From Sphingobacteriales bacterium (lineage in GTDB: Bacteria > Bacteroidota > Bacteroidia > Chitinophagales > Chitinophagaceae), in the NCBI GenBank assembly GCA_016219985.1, contig JACRJO010000025.1, positions 62,001 through 126,000 of the forward strand: a stretch of DNA of 64,000 nt, written 5' to 3'. Positions within the stretch are counted from its first letter, which is position 1. Every line of letters begins with the position of its first letter. Of the stretch, positions 51,221 to 59,361 are shown in pieces. Position numbers and translations under genes: made by a program. The notes under the pieces were generated by a model that worked only from the letters and a program-made list of their open reading frames with translations, searched no databases and had not been told where the DNA came from.

Positions 51221-51266
51221 CCTACACCCCCGGGAAAGCACGATATGACACTCAATTCCCAAATGA

Positions 51267-51302
51267 TCCTTGGAAGGCCCTATTCACTATTCACCATTCA
51301 CC
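51267..51302. repeat. header variant plus heptamer array ATTCACC
   Basis: TCCTTGGAAGGCCC (51267-51280), a variant of the header, is followed one base later by ATTCACT, ATTCACC, ATTCACC (51282-51302). The words are those of the array at 9464-9480. Confidence 0.7.
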
Positions 51303-51337
51303 TATTTACATTAATTTCCCCTCCAATTCAATCCAAC

Positions 51338-51940
51338 ATGCCATTCACCTACCTCGCACTCGGCGATTCGTACACCATCGGCGAACAAGTGCCTTTTGAA
51401 GAAAACTATCCAAACCAGGCAGTACAAATGCTCCGGGAAAAAGGACTGGCCTTTCATGCTCCTGAGATCCTGGCACGCACCGGCTGGACCACGGAAGAAC
51501 TGCAGGCAGGGATCGATCAGCATCATTTTCTTCCCCAATATGATTTTGTCAGCTTATTGATCGGGGTCAATAACCAATACCGCGGGCACAGCGCAGAAGA
51601 TTATGAAAAACCTTTTGAAACGCTACTGAAACAGGCGCTGGCTTTTGCCGGCAATCAGCGGGAAAGAGTAGCCGTTCTCTCCATTCCCGACTGGGGTTGC
51701 ACTCCTTTTGCCGCAAATCATGACCCGGCCAGGATCAAAGAGGAAATTAACCGTTTTAATGAGGTGAATAAACGGATCGCCGGCAAACTCGGGATACATT
51801 ATATATATATCACCGGCTGGACCCGGGAAGCCGTCTCCGATCCTTCCCTGCTGGCGACAGACGGATTGCATCCTTCCGGCAAGGAATACAGGCGATGGGC
51901 AACCGAAGTAGCCGGTTATTTCAGCACGCAACTATCGTGA
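51338..51940 (+). CDS. SGNH/GDSL hydrolase
   Basis: A 200-residue cytosolic-type SGNH hydrolase without signal peptide. Block I is LALGDSYTIGE (Ser nucleophile, about residue 10), block III the GVNNQYRG Asn, and block V DGLHPSGKEY with catalytic Asp and His. Such enzymes are esterases, often acting on acetylated or acylated sugars. ATG 51338 (MPFTYLALGDS) is chosen; the frame is open upstream to 51245 but that stretch is array DNA. Confidence 0.9.
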   Translation: MPFTYLALGDSYTIGEQVPFEENYPNQAVQMLREKGLAFHAPEILARTGWTTEELQAGIDQHHFLPQYDFVSLLIGVNNQYRGHSAEDYEKPFETLLKQALAFAGNQRERVAVLSIPDWGCTPFAANHDPARIKEEINRFNEVNKRIAGKLGIHYIYITGWTREAVSDPSLLATDGLHPSGKEYRRWATEVAGYFSTQLS

Positions 51941-52118
51941 ACATCAGGAAGATAACCGGGTAAGGAAGATCGCCCGGGGCGCTTGTTTTAAGTAAAGAAA
52001 AAAATCTTTCCGGAAAAATTTATTATCCTTGTCCTAACTTGCGGCCGCTGAAAAGCGGTTTTTGTATATAAATCAAGCGCAAAAAAGCACGGTAGTCTGA
52101 TAAAATACAGTATCCCTT

Positions 52119-54740
52119 ATGGCGAAAAATTTATTGATTGTAGAGAGCCCTGCGAAAGCTAAAACGATTGAGAAGATCCTGGGTAAAGACTTCCAGGTGA
52201 AGAGTTGTTTCGGCCATATCCGTGACCTTGAAAAGGCCGGAATGGGGATTAATATTGAAAAGAATTTTGAACCCAGCTATATCGTCCCCGCTGATAAAGA
52301 ACGGGTGGTGAACGAATTGAAATCCCTCGCAAAGAAATCGGATGAGGTCTGGCTGGCAACGGATGAGGACCGCGAGGGGGAAGCCATCAGCTGGCATTTA
52401 TGTGAGGTACTGGGACTTGATCCCCGGTCCACCAAGCGGATCGTATTCCATGAGATCACCAAACCCGCTATCCAGGCGGCCGTGCAGAATCCCCGCAAAC
52501 TGGATATGAACCTCGTAATGGCGCAGCAGGCGCGCAGGATCCTCGACCGGATCGTGGGCTTTGAACTCAGCCCCGTGCTCTGGCGCAAGATGAGCATGCG
52601 CAATAACCTCAGCGCCGGCCGGGTGCAGAGTGTGGCCGTTCGCCTGATCGCGGAACGGGAAAGGGAGATCAACGCTTTTGTCCCGGTCAGCACTTTTAAA
52701 ATCGAAGCGCTGTTTACTGCAAAAGATGTTACCGGGAAGAATGTAAGTTTTGCTGCTGAGGGGAAAAAGCAGAATACAGCGACTGACGCAGAACAATTCC
52801 TGGAAAGTTGTAAAGGGGCCGGTTATAAGGTTAACGATATACAGGTCAGACCCGGCAAACGCTCCCCCGCCCCGCCCTTCACCACTTCCACCCTGCAACA
52901 GGAAGCCTCCCGCAAGTTAGGATACGGTGTTTCCCGGACCATGCAGATCGCACAGCGGCTTTATGAGAACGGTTATATTACCTATATGCGTACCGATAGT
53001 GTGAACCTGAGCAATACCGCCTTAGGGGATATCACGAATACGGTGAAAAGCATGTATGGCGAAGATTATCACCAGTTCCGCAAATTCAAAAACAAGAACG
53101 AAAGCGCCCAGGAAGCGCACGAAGCCATCCGTCCCACTTATATGAGCAACAGCTCGGTAAAGGAACCGGAATGGCAGCGGCTGTATGAACTGATCTGGAA
53201 ACGGACCATGGCTTGCCAGATGGCCGATGCGGAACTCGAAAAAACCACGGCCAAAATTGAAATCTCCACGAATAAAGAAGAACTCACTGCCAGCGGGGAA
53301 GTACTGAAATTCGACGGCTTCCTGAAAGTGTACCGCGAAGACTGGGATGATGATGATACGGATGAAGCCGGTCCTGCAGCAAACACGGATGAGGGTATGC
53401 TGCCCCCGTTAACCGTGGGCCAGTCCCTGCCGCTGAATGAAATGAAAGCCACGGAACGGTTCAGCCGTCCCCTGCCCCGCTATACAGAAGCTTCCCTGGT
53501 TAAAAAACTGGAAGAGCTCGGTATCGGCCGGCCGTCCACCTATGCCCCTACGATCTCCACCATTTTGAAGAGAGGATATGTGGAGAAAAGGGATAAAGAA
53601 GGTACCCGCCGCGATTTCCAGGTGTTCTTACTGAAGAAAGATAAAGTGAGTAAACTGATGGAACAGGAAAACACCGGCGCGGAAAAATCCAAATTATTTC
53701 CCTCAGACCTGGGCCTGGTGGTGACCGACTTCCTGAAGCAATACTTCGATGATATCATGGATTACAGTTTCACGGCGCGGATCGAAGAAGAGTTTGATGA
53801 AGTGGCGGAGGGCAAGATGAAGTGGAACAAAATGATCCATGATTTCTATGATCCTTTTAAAAAGGATGTGGACAATACTATTGAAAATGCAGAACGCATC
53901 AAGGGGGAAAGAGAACTCGGTGTGGACCCGGACAGCGGCAAACCCGTCGTGGCCCGGATGGGCCGTTACGGCCCCATGATCCAGATCGGGGAAGCCAACG
54001 ATGAGGAGAAACCCCGTTTTGCCAAAATACCGACCGGGCAGAGTATCGAGACCATTACGTTTGATGAAGCCATGGGACTTTTTGGGGCGCAGGGCAGTAT
54101 GGGGCTATACGAGGAAAAAGAAGTTTCGGTGAATGTGGGCCGTTTTGGTCCCTATGTAAAATGGGGCGATGAATTTGTCTCCCTGCCCAAGGGAACGGAT
54201 CTCTCCACCGTCGACTTTGACAAAGCCGTCCATTATATAAAGGAAAAGCAAAAAGCCGATGCACCGGTGGGCAGTTATGAAGGCAAACCCGTCACCAAGG
54301 GTACCGGTCGTTTTGGTCCTTATATCAAATGGGATGGCATGTTCATCAATGTGCCGAGGCGGTACAATTTCGCAAAGCTGAACCAGGCGGAGATGGATGA
54401 ACTAATCGACGCGAAAGTGAAGAAAGAAGCCAACCGCTATATCCAGCGCTGGCCCGAGGACAAGATATCCCTGGAAAATGCCCGCTGGGGTCCCATTATC
54501 AAGTTTGGTAAGAAGATCATCCGCATTCCGAAAAAAGCGGACGATACCCGTTATACGCCGGAGGAAGCTGCTGAATTTACGATTGAGCAGGTAAAAGCCT
54601 TTATTGAGAAGGAAGTTCCCGGTGCATTTACCAAAAAATCTAAAGGAACGGCAAAAAAATCAGCCACAAAAAAAACAGCGACGAAGAAAGCCCCGGCGAA
54701 AAAAGCAGCGGTGAAGAAGAAAGCGGCGAAGAAAAAATAA
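52119..54740 (+). CDS. topA: DNA topoisomerase I (type IA)
   Basis: An 873-residue type IA topoisomerase that relaxes negative supercoils. The Toprim domain (LLIVESPAKAKTIEKILG, LATDEDREGEAI) is followed by the core with active-site Tyr289 in YITYMRTDS. The C-terminal region has several Toprim_Crpt repeats (residues about 640-830: GRYGPMIQIGEAN, GRFGPYVKWGDEF, GRFGPYIKWDGM) without Cys zinc fingers, then a Lys/Ala-rich tail of about 35 residues, likely a DNA-binding extension. Confidence 0.96.
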   Translation: MAKNLLIVESPAKAKTIEKILGKDFQVKSCFGHIRDLEKAGMGINIEKNFEPSYIVPADKERVVNELKSLAKKSDEVWLATDEDREGEAISWHLCEVLGLDPRSTKRIVFHEITKPAIQAAVQNPRKLDMNLVMAQQARRILDRIVGFELSPVLWRKMSMRNNLSAGRVQSVAVRLIAEREREINAFVPVSTFKIEALFTAKDVTGKNVSFAAEGKKQNTATDAEQFLESCKGAGYKVNDIQVRPGKRSPAPPFTTSTLQQEASRKLGYGVSRTMQIAQRLYENGYITYMRTDSVNLSNTALGDITNTVKSMYGEDYHQFRKFKNKNESAQEAHEAIRPTYMSNSSVKEPEWQRLYELIWKRTMACQMADAELEKTTAKIEISTNKEELTASGEVLKFDGFLKVYREDWDDDDTDEAGPAANTDEGMLPPLTVGQSLPLNEMKATERFSRPLPRYTEASLVKKLEELGIGRPSTYAPTISTILKRGYVEKRDKEGTRRDFQVFLLKKDKVSKLMEQENTGAEKSKLFPSDLGLVVTDFLKQYFDDIMDYSFTARIEEEFDEVAEGKMKWNKMIHDFYDPFKKDVDNTIENAERIKGERELGVDPDSGKPVVARMGRYGPMIQIGEANDEEKPRFAKIPTGQSIETITFDEAMGLFGAQGSMGLYEEKEVSVNVGRFGPYVKWGDEFVSLPKGTDLSTVDFDKAVHYIKEKQKADAPVGSYEGKPVTKGTGRFGPYIKWDGMFINVPRRYNFAKLNQAEMDELIDAKVKKEANRYIQRWPEDKISLENARWGPIIKFGKKIIRIPKKADDTRYTPEEAAEFTIEQVKAFIEKEVPGAFTKKSKGTAKKSATKKTATKKAPAKKAAVKKKAAKKK

Positions 54741-54982
54741 AAGCAGCCCTGATTATCATTGCATCCATCTTTCGGAAGAATAGTATTTACTTTACCTGTA
54801 ACACCAACCGACAAGTTACGATAAGAGAAAATGCAGGCTTCCAATAATGGCAAAGGTCTGAGTTGTTGTACCTGTTTATTTTCAAATCAGTATTTATAAC
54901 TGATGAATAATTGCCGACTACCCGACTGGCACCAGGCTGAGAAATTATCCTCACAGTCTGAATTTTCATTTATACTTGCGAA

Positions 54983-55729
54983 ATGAAACGCTCCTACTGG
55001 GAAAAAATCGCCCCCACTTACGGGGATGAAATATTTGATGTGCTGCACAACGATAAGAAAGCCCTGATCCGCAAGGTCATTGAAAAGAATGCGTCGAAGA
55101 AAAAAACCGTGATCGATATTGGCTGCGCCATTGGCAAATGGCTGCCGGTGCTCGCCCCCGCTTTTAAGAAAGTGGTGGCCCTGGATATTTCGGCAAAAAA
55201 CCTGGAGATCGCCCGGTCCTTATACCCGCAGTATAAAAATGTGGATTTCGTACGTGCGGATATGAGCGGTAAAAAAACCAGGGTGGCAGCCTGTGATTTC
55301 GGGATCTGTATCAATGCCATCCTGACGCCGGACAAGAAAGACCGCGATCTGTTCTTCGCCTCCCTCGGCGCCTGTATTAAGAAAGGCGGGCGGATCGTGA
55401 TCACCGTCCCTTCACTCGAATCCTTCCTGCTGACCAGCATTATCCAGCAGCGGTATAAAATCGACCCGCGTTTATTCCCGGCCGAGAAAAACAGCCGGGA
55501 AGCCTTGCGCAAATGGAATAATATCCGCCAGGGTAATGCCGATATTGATGAAATACCGCATAAACATTACCTCCGGGAAGAACTGCAACTATTACTCGCC
55601 GAAGCCGGTTTCGAGGCGGAGGAATTCCAAAAAATAGAATACGACTGGACCACTGAATTCCATCACCCGCCCGCACAGCTGAAGGAGCCAAGGCCATGGG
55701 ATTGGATGGTAGTTGGGAGAAGAAAGTAA
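54983..55729 (+). CDS. class I SAM-dependent methyltransferase
   Basis: A 248-residue cytosolic protein with the Rossmann-type SAM fold. Motif I is VIDIGCAIGKWLPVLAPAF (residues about 45-63), the acidic ribose-binding residue is in VVALDISAKNLEIAR, and motif II region VDFVRADMSGKK. The substrate is unknown. The last codons (RRK) and the TAA stop lie at the beginning of an AAGTAAGAACCAAG-type array. A weak TATACTTG promoter-like element is 14 bp before the start. Confidence 0.85.
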   Translation: MKRSYWEKIAPTYGDEIFDVLHNDKKALIRKVIEKNASKKKTVIDIGCAIGKWLPVLAPAFKKVVALDISAKNLEIARSLYPQYKNVDFVRADMSGKKTRVAACDFGICINAILTPDKKDRDLFFASLGACIKKGGRIVITVPSLESFLLTSIIQQRYKIDPRLFPAEKNSREALRKWNNIRQGNADIDEIPHKHYLREELQLLLAEAGFEAEEFQKIEYDWTTEFHHPPAQLKEPRPWDWMVVGRRK

Positions 55730-55800
55730 GAAGTAAGAACCAAGAACCTAAGAAACAAGAACCAAAAAAATTCTAACCCCAAATTCCAAAAAAGCTCCAA
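55727..55800. repeat. AGTAAGA/AACCAAG word array at the methyltransferase stop
   Basis: Loosely 7-bp words AGTAAGA, AGTAAGA, ACCAAGA, ACCTAAG, AAACAAG, AACCAAA follow directly on the TAA stop. It matches the word family at 7807-7922. Confidence 0.65.
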
Positions 55801-55849
55801 AGGCCAAATTCCAATTCCTCTTAAGAAGTGTATGATTCACCCGGCACGG

Positions 55850-55912
55850 CTAACGACTATCGACTAACGACTAACGACTATCGACTATCGACTCCCGACT
55901 AACGACTCCCGA
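55850..55912. repeat. heptamer array, nine CTAACGA/CTATCGA units
   Basis: Nine exact 7-bp units: CTAACGA, CTATCGA, CTAACGA, CTAACGA, CTATCGA, CTATCGA, CTCCCGA, CTAACGA, CTCCCGA. On the minus strand it reads TCGTTAGTCGATAG. It is the longest register-perfect heptamer array found here. Confidence 0.92.
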
Positions 55913-55965
55913 CTCCACTATCCCCACCTGTGGAAAAAATTAACTATTTGATGTCATAAGCAAAG

Positions 55966-56859
55966 ATGATATTGTGTCCGAATCGCACCGTGGAAACCAC
56001 CAAAGAGATATCGGCCCTGTTTAGCCTGATCGATGATCCGGATGAAGAAGTCTTCGGACTGGTCTCCAGCAAGATCGTGGACTATGGCCGGATCATCATC
56101 CCGAATCTCGAACATTTATGGGAAACCACACCGGACGAAGTCATACAACAGCGGATCGAATTGCTGATCCACCGCCTGCATTTTACCGATCTCACTGAAG
56201 ATTTCCGGCAATGGAGCCTGGCCGGTCACCACGACCTGATGCTGGGCGCCCTGCTTACCTGTAAATTCCAATACCCGGATATTTCCACAACTTCCGTAAT
56301 GCAGGAAATTGAAAAAGTAAGACGGAATATCTGGCTGGAACTGAACAATTACCTCACCCCGCTGGAACAGATCAACGTGGTGACCAGTATCCTCTACAGT
56401 TATTACGGGCTGAAGGGAGGTGAAACCAATTACAAGGAGCCGAATGAATTCCTCCTGCACAAAACCCTGGAAGCTAAAAGAGGCAACCAGGTCAGCAACG
56501 GGATCCTGTACCTGGTTCTCTGCGAGTTGCTTGATATCCCCGTAAAAGCGATCTCCATTCCCAAACAATTCATCATCGCTTATTTAAAACCGGGTTATTC
56601 AGAGGAGAACCTGCTCAACCCGCAGCAAAAGATCGAATTCTTTATCGATCCTTCCTCCGGCCAGGTTTTCACCCACCAGGATGTGGAAAGTTATTTTAAA
56701 CGGATCTCTGTCCCCCCAACCGGCGCTTATTTCAAACCCCGGCGGAACAAGGAAGTGATCCAGCAATTACTGGAAGAATTCGGCAAATGCTTTGACTCCG
56801 ATAAGGATAAATACAAGCAGCAGGAGCTGATGGAATTAGTTAAATTGATTGATAGTTGA
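55966..56859 (+). CDS. SirB1-like transglutaminase-family protein
   Basis: A 297-residue cytosolic protein. Its central part (about 100-230: LTPLEQINVVTSILYSYYGL, NQVSNGILYLVLCELLDIPV) matches the SirB1/transglutaminase-like fold. The papain-type Cys-His-Asp triad is not clearly present (Asn and His residues occur at the expected places), so enzymatic activity is doubtful. An additional N-terminal alpha-helical repeat part (about 20-90) has HEAT-like character. The TGA stop lies inside a TTGATAG heptamer array (56849-56883). Confidence 0.7.
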   Translation: MILCPNRTVETTKEISALFSLIDDPDEEVFGLVSSKIVDYGRIIIPNLEHLWETTPDEVIQQRIELLIHRLHFTDLTEDFRQWSLAGHHDLMLGALLTCKFQYPDISTTSVMQEIEKVRRNIWLELNNYLTPLEQINVVTSILYSYYGLKGGETNYKEPNEFLLHKTLEAKRGNQVSNGILYLVLCELLDIPVKAISIPKQFIIAYLKPGYSEENLLNPQQKIEFFIDPSSGQVFTHQDVESYFKRISVPPTGAYFKPRRNKEVIQQLLEEFGKCFDSDKDKYKQQELMELVKLIDS

Positions 56860-56883
56860 TAGATGTCAGTTGACAGATGTCAG
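56849..56883. repeat. heptamer array at the SirB1-like gene end
   Basis: Exact 7-bp units TTGATAG, TTGATAG, ATGTCAG, TTGACAG, ATGTCAG. The first two encode residues of the C-terminus (IDS), and the TGA stop lies at 56857-56859. Confidence 0.85.
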
Positions 56884-56932
56884 CCCGATAACAAAGACTG
56901 CCTCTCATTATATAACTTCCCAAAAGAAGGAA

Positions 56933-56988
56933 CTACAGACCACAGACTACAAACCTGCCTGTCCGGCAGGCAGGCTACAAACTATATC
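56933..56988. repeat. heptamer array with the CCTGCC palindrome inserted between units
   Basis: Units CTACAGA, CCACAGA, CTACAAA (56933-56953), then the 21-bp palindrome CCTGCCTGTCCGGCAGGCAGG (56954-56974), then CTACAAA, CTATATC (56975-56988). The palindrome sits exactly at a unit boundary and is flanked by identical CTACAAA words, which look like a 7-bp duplication. The stop of the Gfo/Idh/MocA gene lies in the last unit. Confidence 0.88.
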
Positions 56989-58418
56989 ATCCATCCTTCC
57001 CGGTATTCCCTTTTAACAAACTGGTTGGCTTCGTCAAAATTGGTCACCTTCATATTCTTCGCATCCCATACCAATTTCTTCCGGCCCAGGTATTTGTCTT
57101 CCCAGCCTTTGAGTTTGGGGTTTTTCATCATCCAGCTCCGGATGGCCAGGTTGCCCATGAGGATACTTTCCGTGAATGGCCCTGCATATTCGAAAGGCGA
57201 GCTGGTTTTAGCATTGCCATAACCGGCCAGGCAGGCATTTACCCATTGAAGGTAATGGCCCTCCGGTACCCGTTTGATGGTTTCCTTCGGCATTGCTTTT
57301 TCCTTCATCAGTTTAGTAGGTAATAAACGCGGATTGGCTCCATAACAATCCAGCAGGAGTTTTCCCTTTGTTCCCACCAATAATACCCCGCCATCCCAGT
57401 TCCCAAAGGGTTCATCGGGTAATAACTCGGAAGGTCTTGGCGGCAGAAGGCCTCCGTCGTGCCAGGATACTTTTATCGTTCCCTGCCCGTCTGTACGGGG
57501 ATAATCCAGGTGGATGATCGATGCCGGCGGACAGGCATCTGTATTCTGTGTATCGTTCCATTTCTCTTTCCAGACAGTTGCCACACTACATTCTGCAGAA
57601 TCGGGATAAAGGATCGGGAGGATCCGGTAGATCGGGTCCATGACATGACAGGCCATATCCCCCAGGGCGCCGGTGCCAAAAGCCCACCAGCCTCTCCAGT
57701 CAAAGGGCAGGTAGGCCGGGTTATAATCGATCCATTTTGCCGTACCCAGCCAGAGATCCCAGTCCAGCCCGGCCGGTACTTCATATTTCCCGGTGGGAGT
57801 TGGTACTCCCTGCGGCCATACAGGACGATTGGTCCAGGCATGTGCCTCGGTTACTTTTCCGATCATCCCTGCCTCGTAGATCTCTTTTGCCTTGCGCACC
57901 CCGTCACCGGATCCTCCCTGGTTTCCCATCTGGGTTACCACTTTATATTTCTTTGCCGCTTCGGTCAATACCCGGGCTTCATAAATATCATGGGTGAGCG
58001 GTTTCTGGGTGTACACATGCTTACCCAGTTGCATTGCAGCGAGGGTAGCCACGGCATGGGTATGGTCGGGAGTGGAAATCGTGCAGGCGTCAATAGTATT
58101 CTTTTCCTTTTCCAGCATTACCCTGAAATCTTTATAATAAGCTGCTTTTTCATATTTCTTCCGGGATTCGGCCGAGGCGCGGTCATCCACATCGCAGAGG
58201 GCCACAATGTTTACATAGGGACTCTTCGCCAATGCAGCCAGGTCACCAGCACCCATACCCCCCACCCCGATCCCGGCAATATTCAGTTTATCACTGGGGG
58301 CAATAAACCCACGGCCCAGGACATGCCGGGGTATAATAAAGAAACCAGCCCCGGTGAGGGCTGTATTCCGGATAAATGTCCGTCTGGATGAAAACCCGTT
58401 TTTATTAGCAGGAGTCAT
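56982..58418 (-). CDS. Gfo/Idh/MocA-family oxidoreductase with Tat signal
   Basis: A 478-residue protein with a twin-arginine signal (SRRTFIRNTALTGAGFF, Arg12-Arg13) directing folded export to the periplasm. An N-terminal NAD(P)-binding fold (IAGIGVGGMGAGDLAALAK) precedes the Gfo/Idh/MocA catalytic domain with the conserved QKPL (TQKPLTHDIYEAR) and a downstream ALGDMACHVMDP His. These enzymes oxidise or reduce sugars and inositols; the substrate is unknown. A weak TATTTTTG promoter element lies at 58462-58469. Confidence 0.88.
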   Translation of the reverse strand: MTPANKNGFSSRRTFIRNTALTGAGFFIIPRHVLGRGFIAPSDKLNIAGIGVGGMGAGDLAALAKSPYVNIVALCDVDDRASAESRKKYEKAAYYKDFRVMLEKEKNTIDACTISTPDHTHAVATLAAMQLGKHVYTQKPLTHDIYEARVLTEAAKKYKVVTQMGNQGGSGDGVRKAKEIYEAGMIGKVTEAHAWTNRPVWPQGVPTPTGKYEVPAGLDWDLWLGTAKWIDYNPAYLPFDWRGWWAFGTGALGDMACHVMDPIYRILPILYPDSAECSVATVWKEKWNDTQNTDACPPASIIHLDYPRTDGQGTIKVSWHDGGLLPPRPSELLPDEPFGNWDGGVLLVGTKGKLLLDCYGANPRLLPTKLMKEKAMPKETIKRVPEGHYLQWVNACLAGYGNAKTSSPFEYAGPFTESILMGNLAIRSWMMKNPKLKGWEDKYLGRKKLVWDAKNMKVTNFDEANQFVKREYREGWMI

Positions 58419-58461
58419 ACTAAGAATTTTACAGTAAGTTAAAGGGAAGCGTCAGAATCAT

Positions 58462-58469
58462 CAAAAATA
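58462..58469 (-). promoter_or_regulatory. -7 promoter element (TATTTTTG) of the Gfo/Idh/MocA gene
   Basis: Exact TAnnTTTG on the minus strand, 43 bp before the ATG; a TTG sits about 22 bp upstream, slightly far for a -33. Confidence 0.4.
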
Positions 58470-58518
58470 ATCGCCAGTATTACTTTAGCGGCAATTGGTT
58501 AGTTTAGCCGAAAAAAAG

Positions 58519-58854
58519 ATGGCGCTTAGCTGGGAAGATTTCGAAAAAGTGGATATGCGGACCGGAACCATCATGGAGGTGAATGATTTTCCGAAGGCCC
58601 GGAAACCGGCCTACCAGCTCCGGATCGATTTCGGGGCGGAGATCGGTATCAAAAACTCGTCGGCGCAGGTAACGGCGCATTACCGCAAGGAAGACCTGTT
58701 GGGCCGGCAGGTGATCGCTGTTGTGAATTTCCCGCCCAAACAGATCGCTCATTTTATCAGCGAATGCCTGGTTTTGGGAGTGTATGATGAAAATAAGGAT
58801 GTAATTTTACTGGAACCCGGGAAGCCTGCCGGCAACGGGTTAAAGATCGGTTGA
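58519..58854 (+). CDS. csaA: CsaA-like tRNA-binding protein
   Basis: A 111-residue OB-fold protein of the tRNA-binding domain family. CsaA signature stretches are FEKVDMRTGTIMEVNDFPKA, SSAQVTAHYRKEDL, QVIAVVNFPPKQIA. CsaA dimers bind tRNA and have chaperone-like activity in Bacillus. ATG 58519 (MALSWEDFEKV) is preferred over an upstream start at 58495. The ogt gene starts two bases after its stop, so the two are in one operon. Confidence 0.9.
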   Translation: MALSWEDFEKVDMRTGTIMEVNDFPKARKPAYQLRIDFGAEIGIKNSSAQVTAHYRKEDLLGRQVIAVVNFPPKQIAHFISECLVLGVYDENKDVILLEPGKPAGNGLKIG

Positions 58855-58856
58855 CC

Positions 58857-59354
58857 ATGCCTGAAGTATTTCACACTTTTTATCATTCCCCCGTCGGGCT
58901 GCTGAAGATCAGCGGTACGGAAGAATATATCAGTGAAGTACTCTTTCATGATACCTCGCAAAAAGCGGAAGGAAATAAAAAACACCTGCCCCAACTGCTG
59001 ATCAATTGTGTGGAACAACTGATCCAGTACTTCAACGGCCAGCGCCGCCTGTTTGAGCTCCCGCTGAACCAGGCAGGTACCGGCTTCCAGCAGGAAGTCT
59101 GGAACGAACTCATCCAGATCCCTTTCGGGAAAACGATCAGCTACCTGGAACTGGCCCGCCGCATCGGGGATACCAAGGCCACCCGGGCCGTGGCCAATGC
59201 CAACGGGAAAAATAATATCGCCATCATCGTCCCCTGCCACCGGGTGATTGGTTCTAATAAAGAACTGGTCGGCTATGCCGGCGGGTTATGGAGAAAGAAA
59301 TGGTTGCTGGAACATGAGGCCAAAATAGCCTACGGGGTACAGACCTTATTCTGA
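58857..59354 (+). CDS. ogt: methylated-DNA--protein-cysteine S-methyltransferase
   Basis: A 165-residue suicide DNA-repair protein that removes O6-methyl groups from guanine. The active-site motif is IVPCHRVIG with Cys127, preceded by NANGKNNIAI and followed by YAGGLWRKKWLLEHE, the standard Ogt layout, and a short N-terminal ribonuclease-H-like domain. ATG 58857 lies two bases after csaA; the TTG at 58851 is less likely. It faces cdd with 7 bp between the stops. Confidence 0.94.
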   Translation: MPEVFHTFYHSPVGLLKISGTEEYISEVLFHDTSQKAEGNKKHLPQLLINCVEQLIQYFNGQRRLFELPLNQAGTGFQQEVWNELIQIPFGKTISYLELARRIGDTKATRAVANANGKNNIAIIVPCHRVIGSNKELVGYAGGLWRKKWLLEHEAKIAYGVQTLF

Positions 59355-59361
59355 ACCGTCT

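Larger units (their letters stand above)
50937..51337. other. 401-bp intergenic region with two array blocks
   Basis: No gene is supported. It holds octamer-like words (ACATAGGT, ACTTAGAA, ACATATAG near 50980-51005), a small hairpin TTCAGG/CCTGAA near 51080-51103, a header plus heptamer array at 51171-51220, and a second header plus heptamer array at 51267-51302 that ends just before the SGNH gene. Confidence 0.6.
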
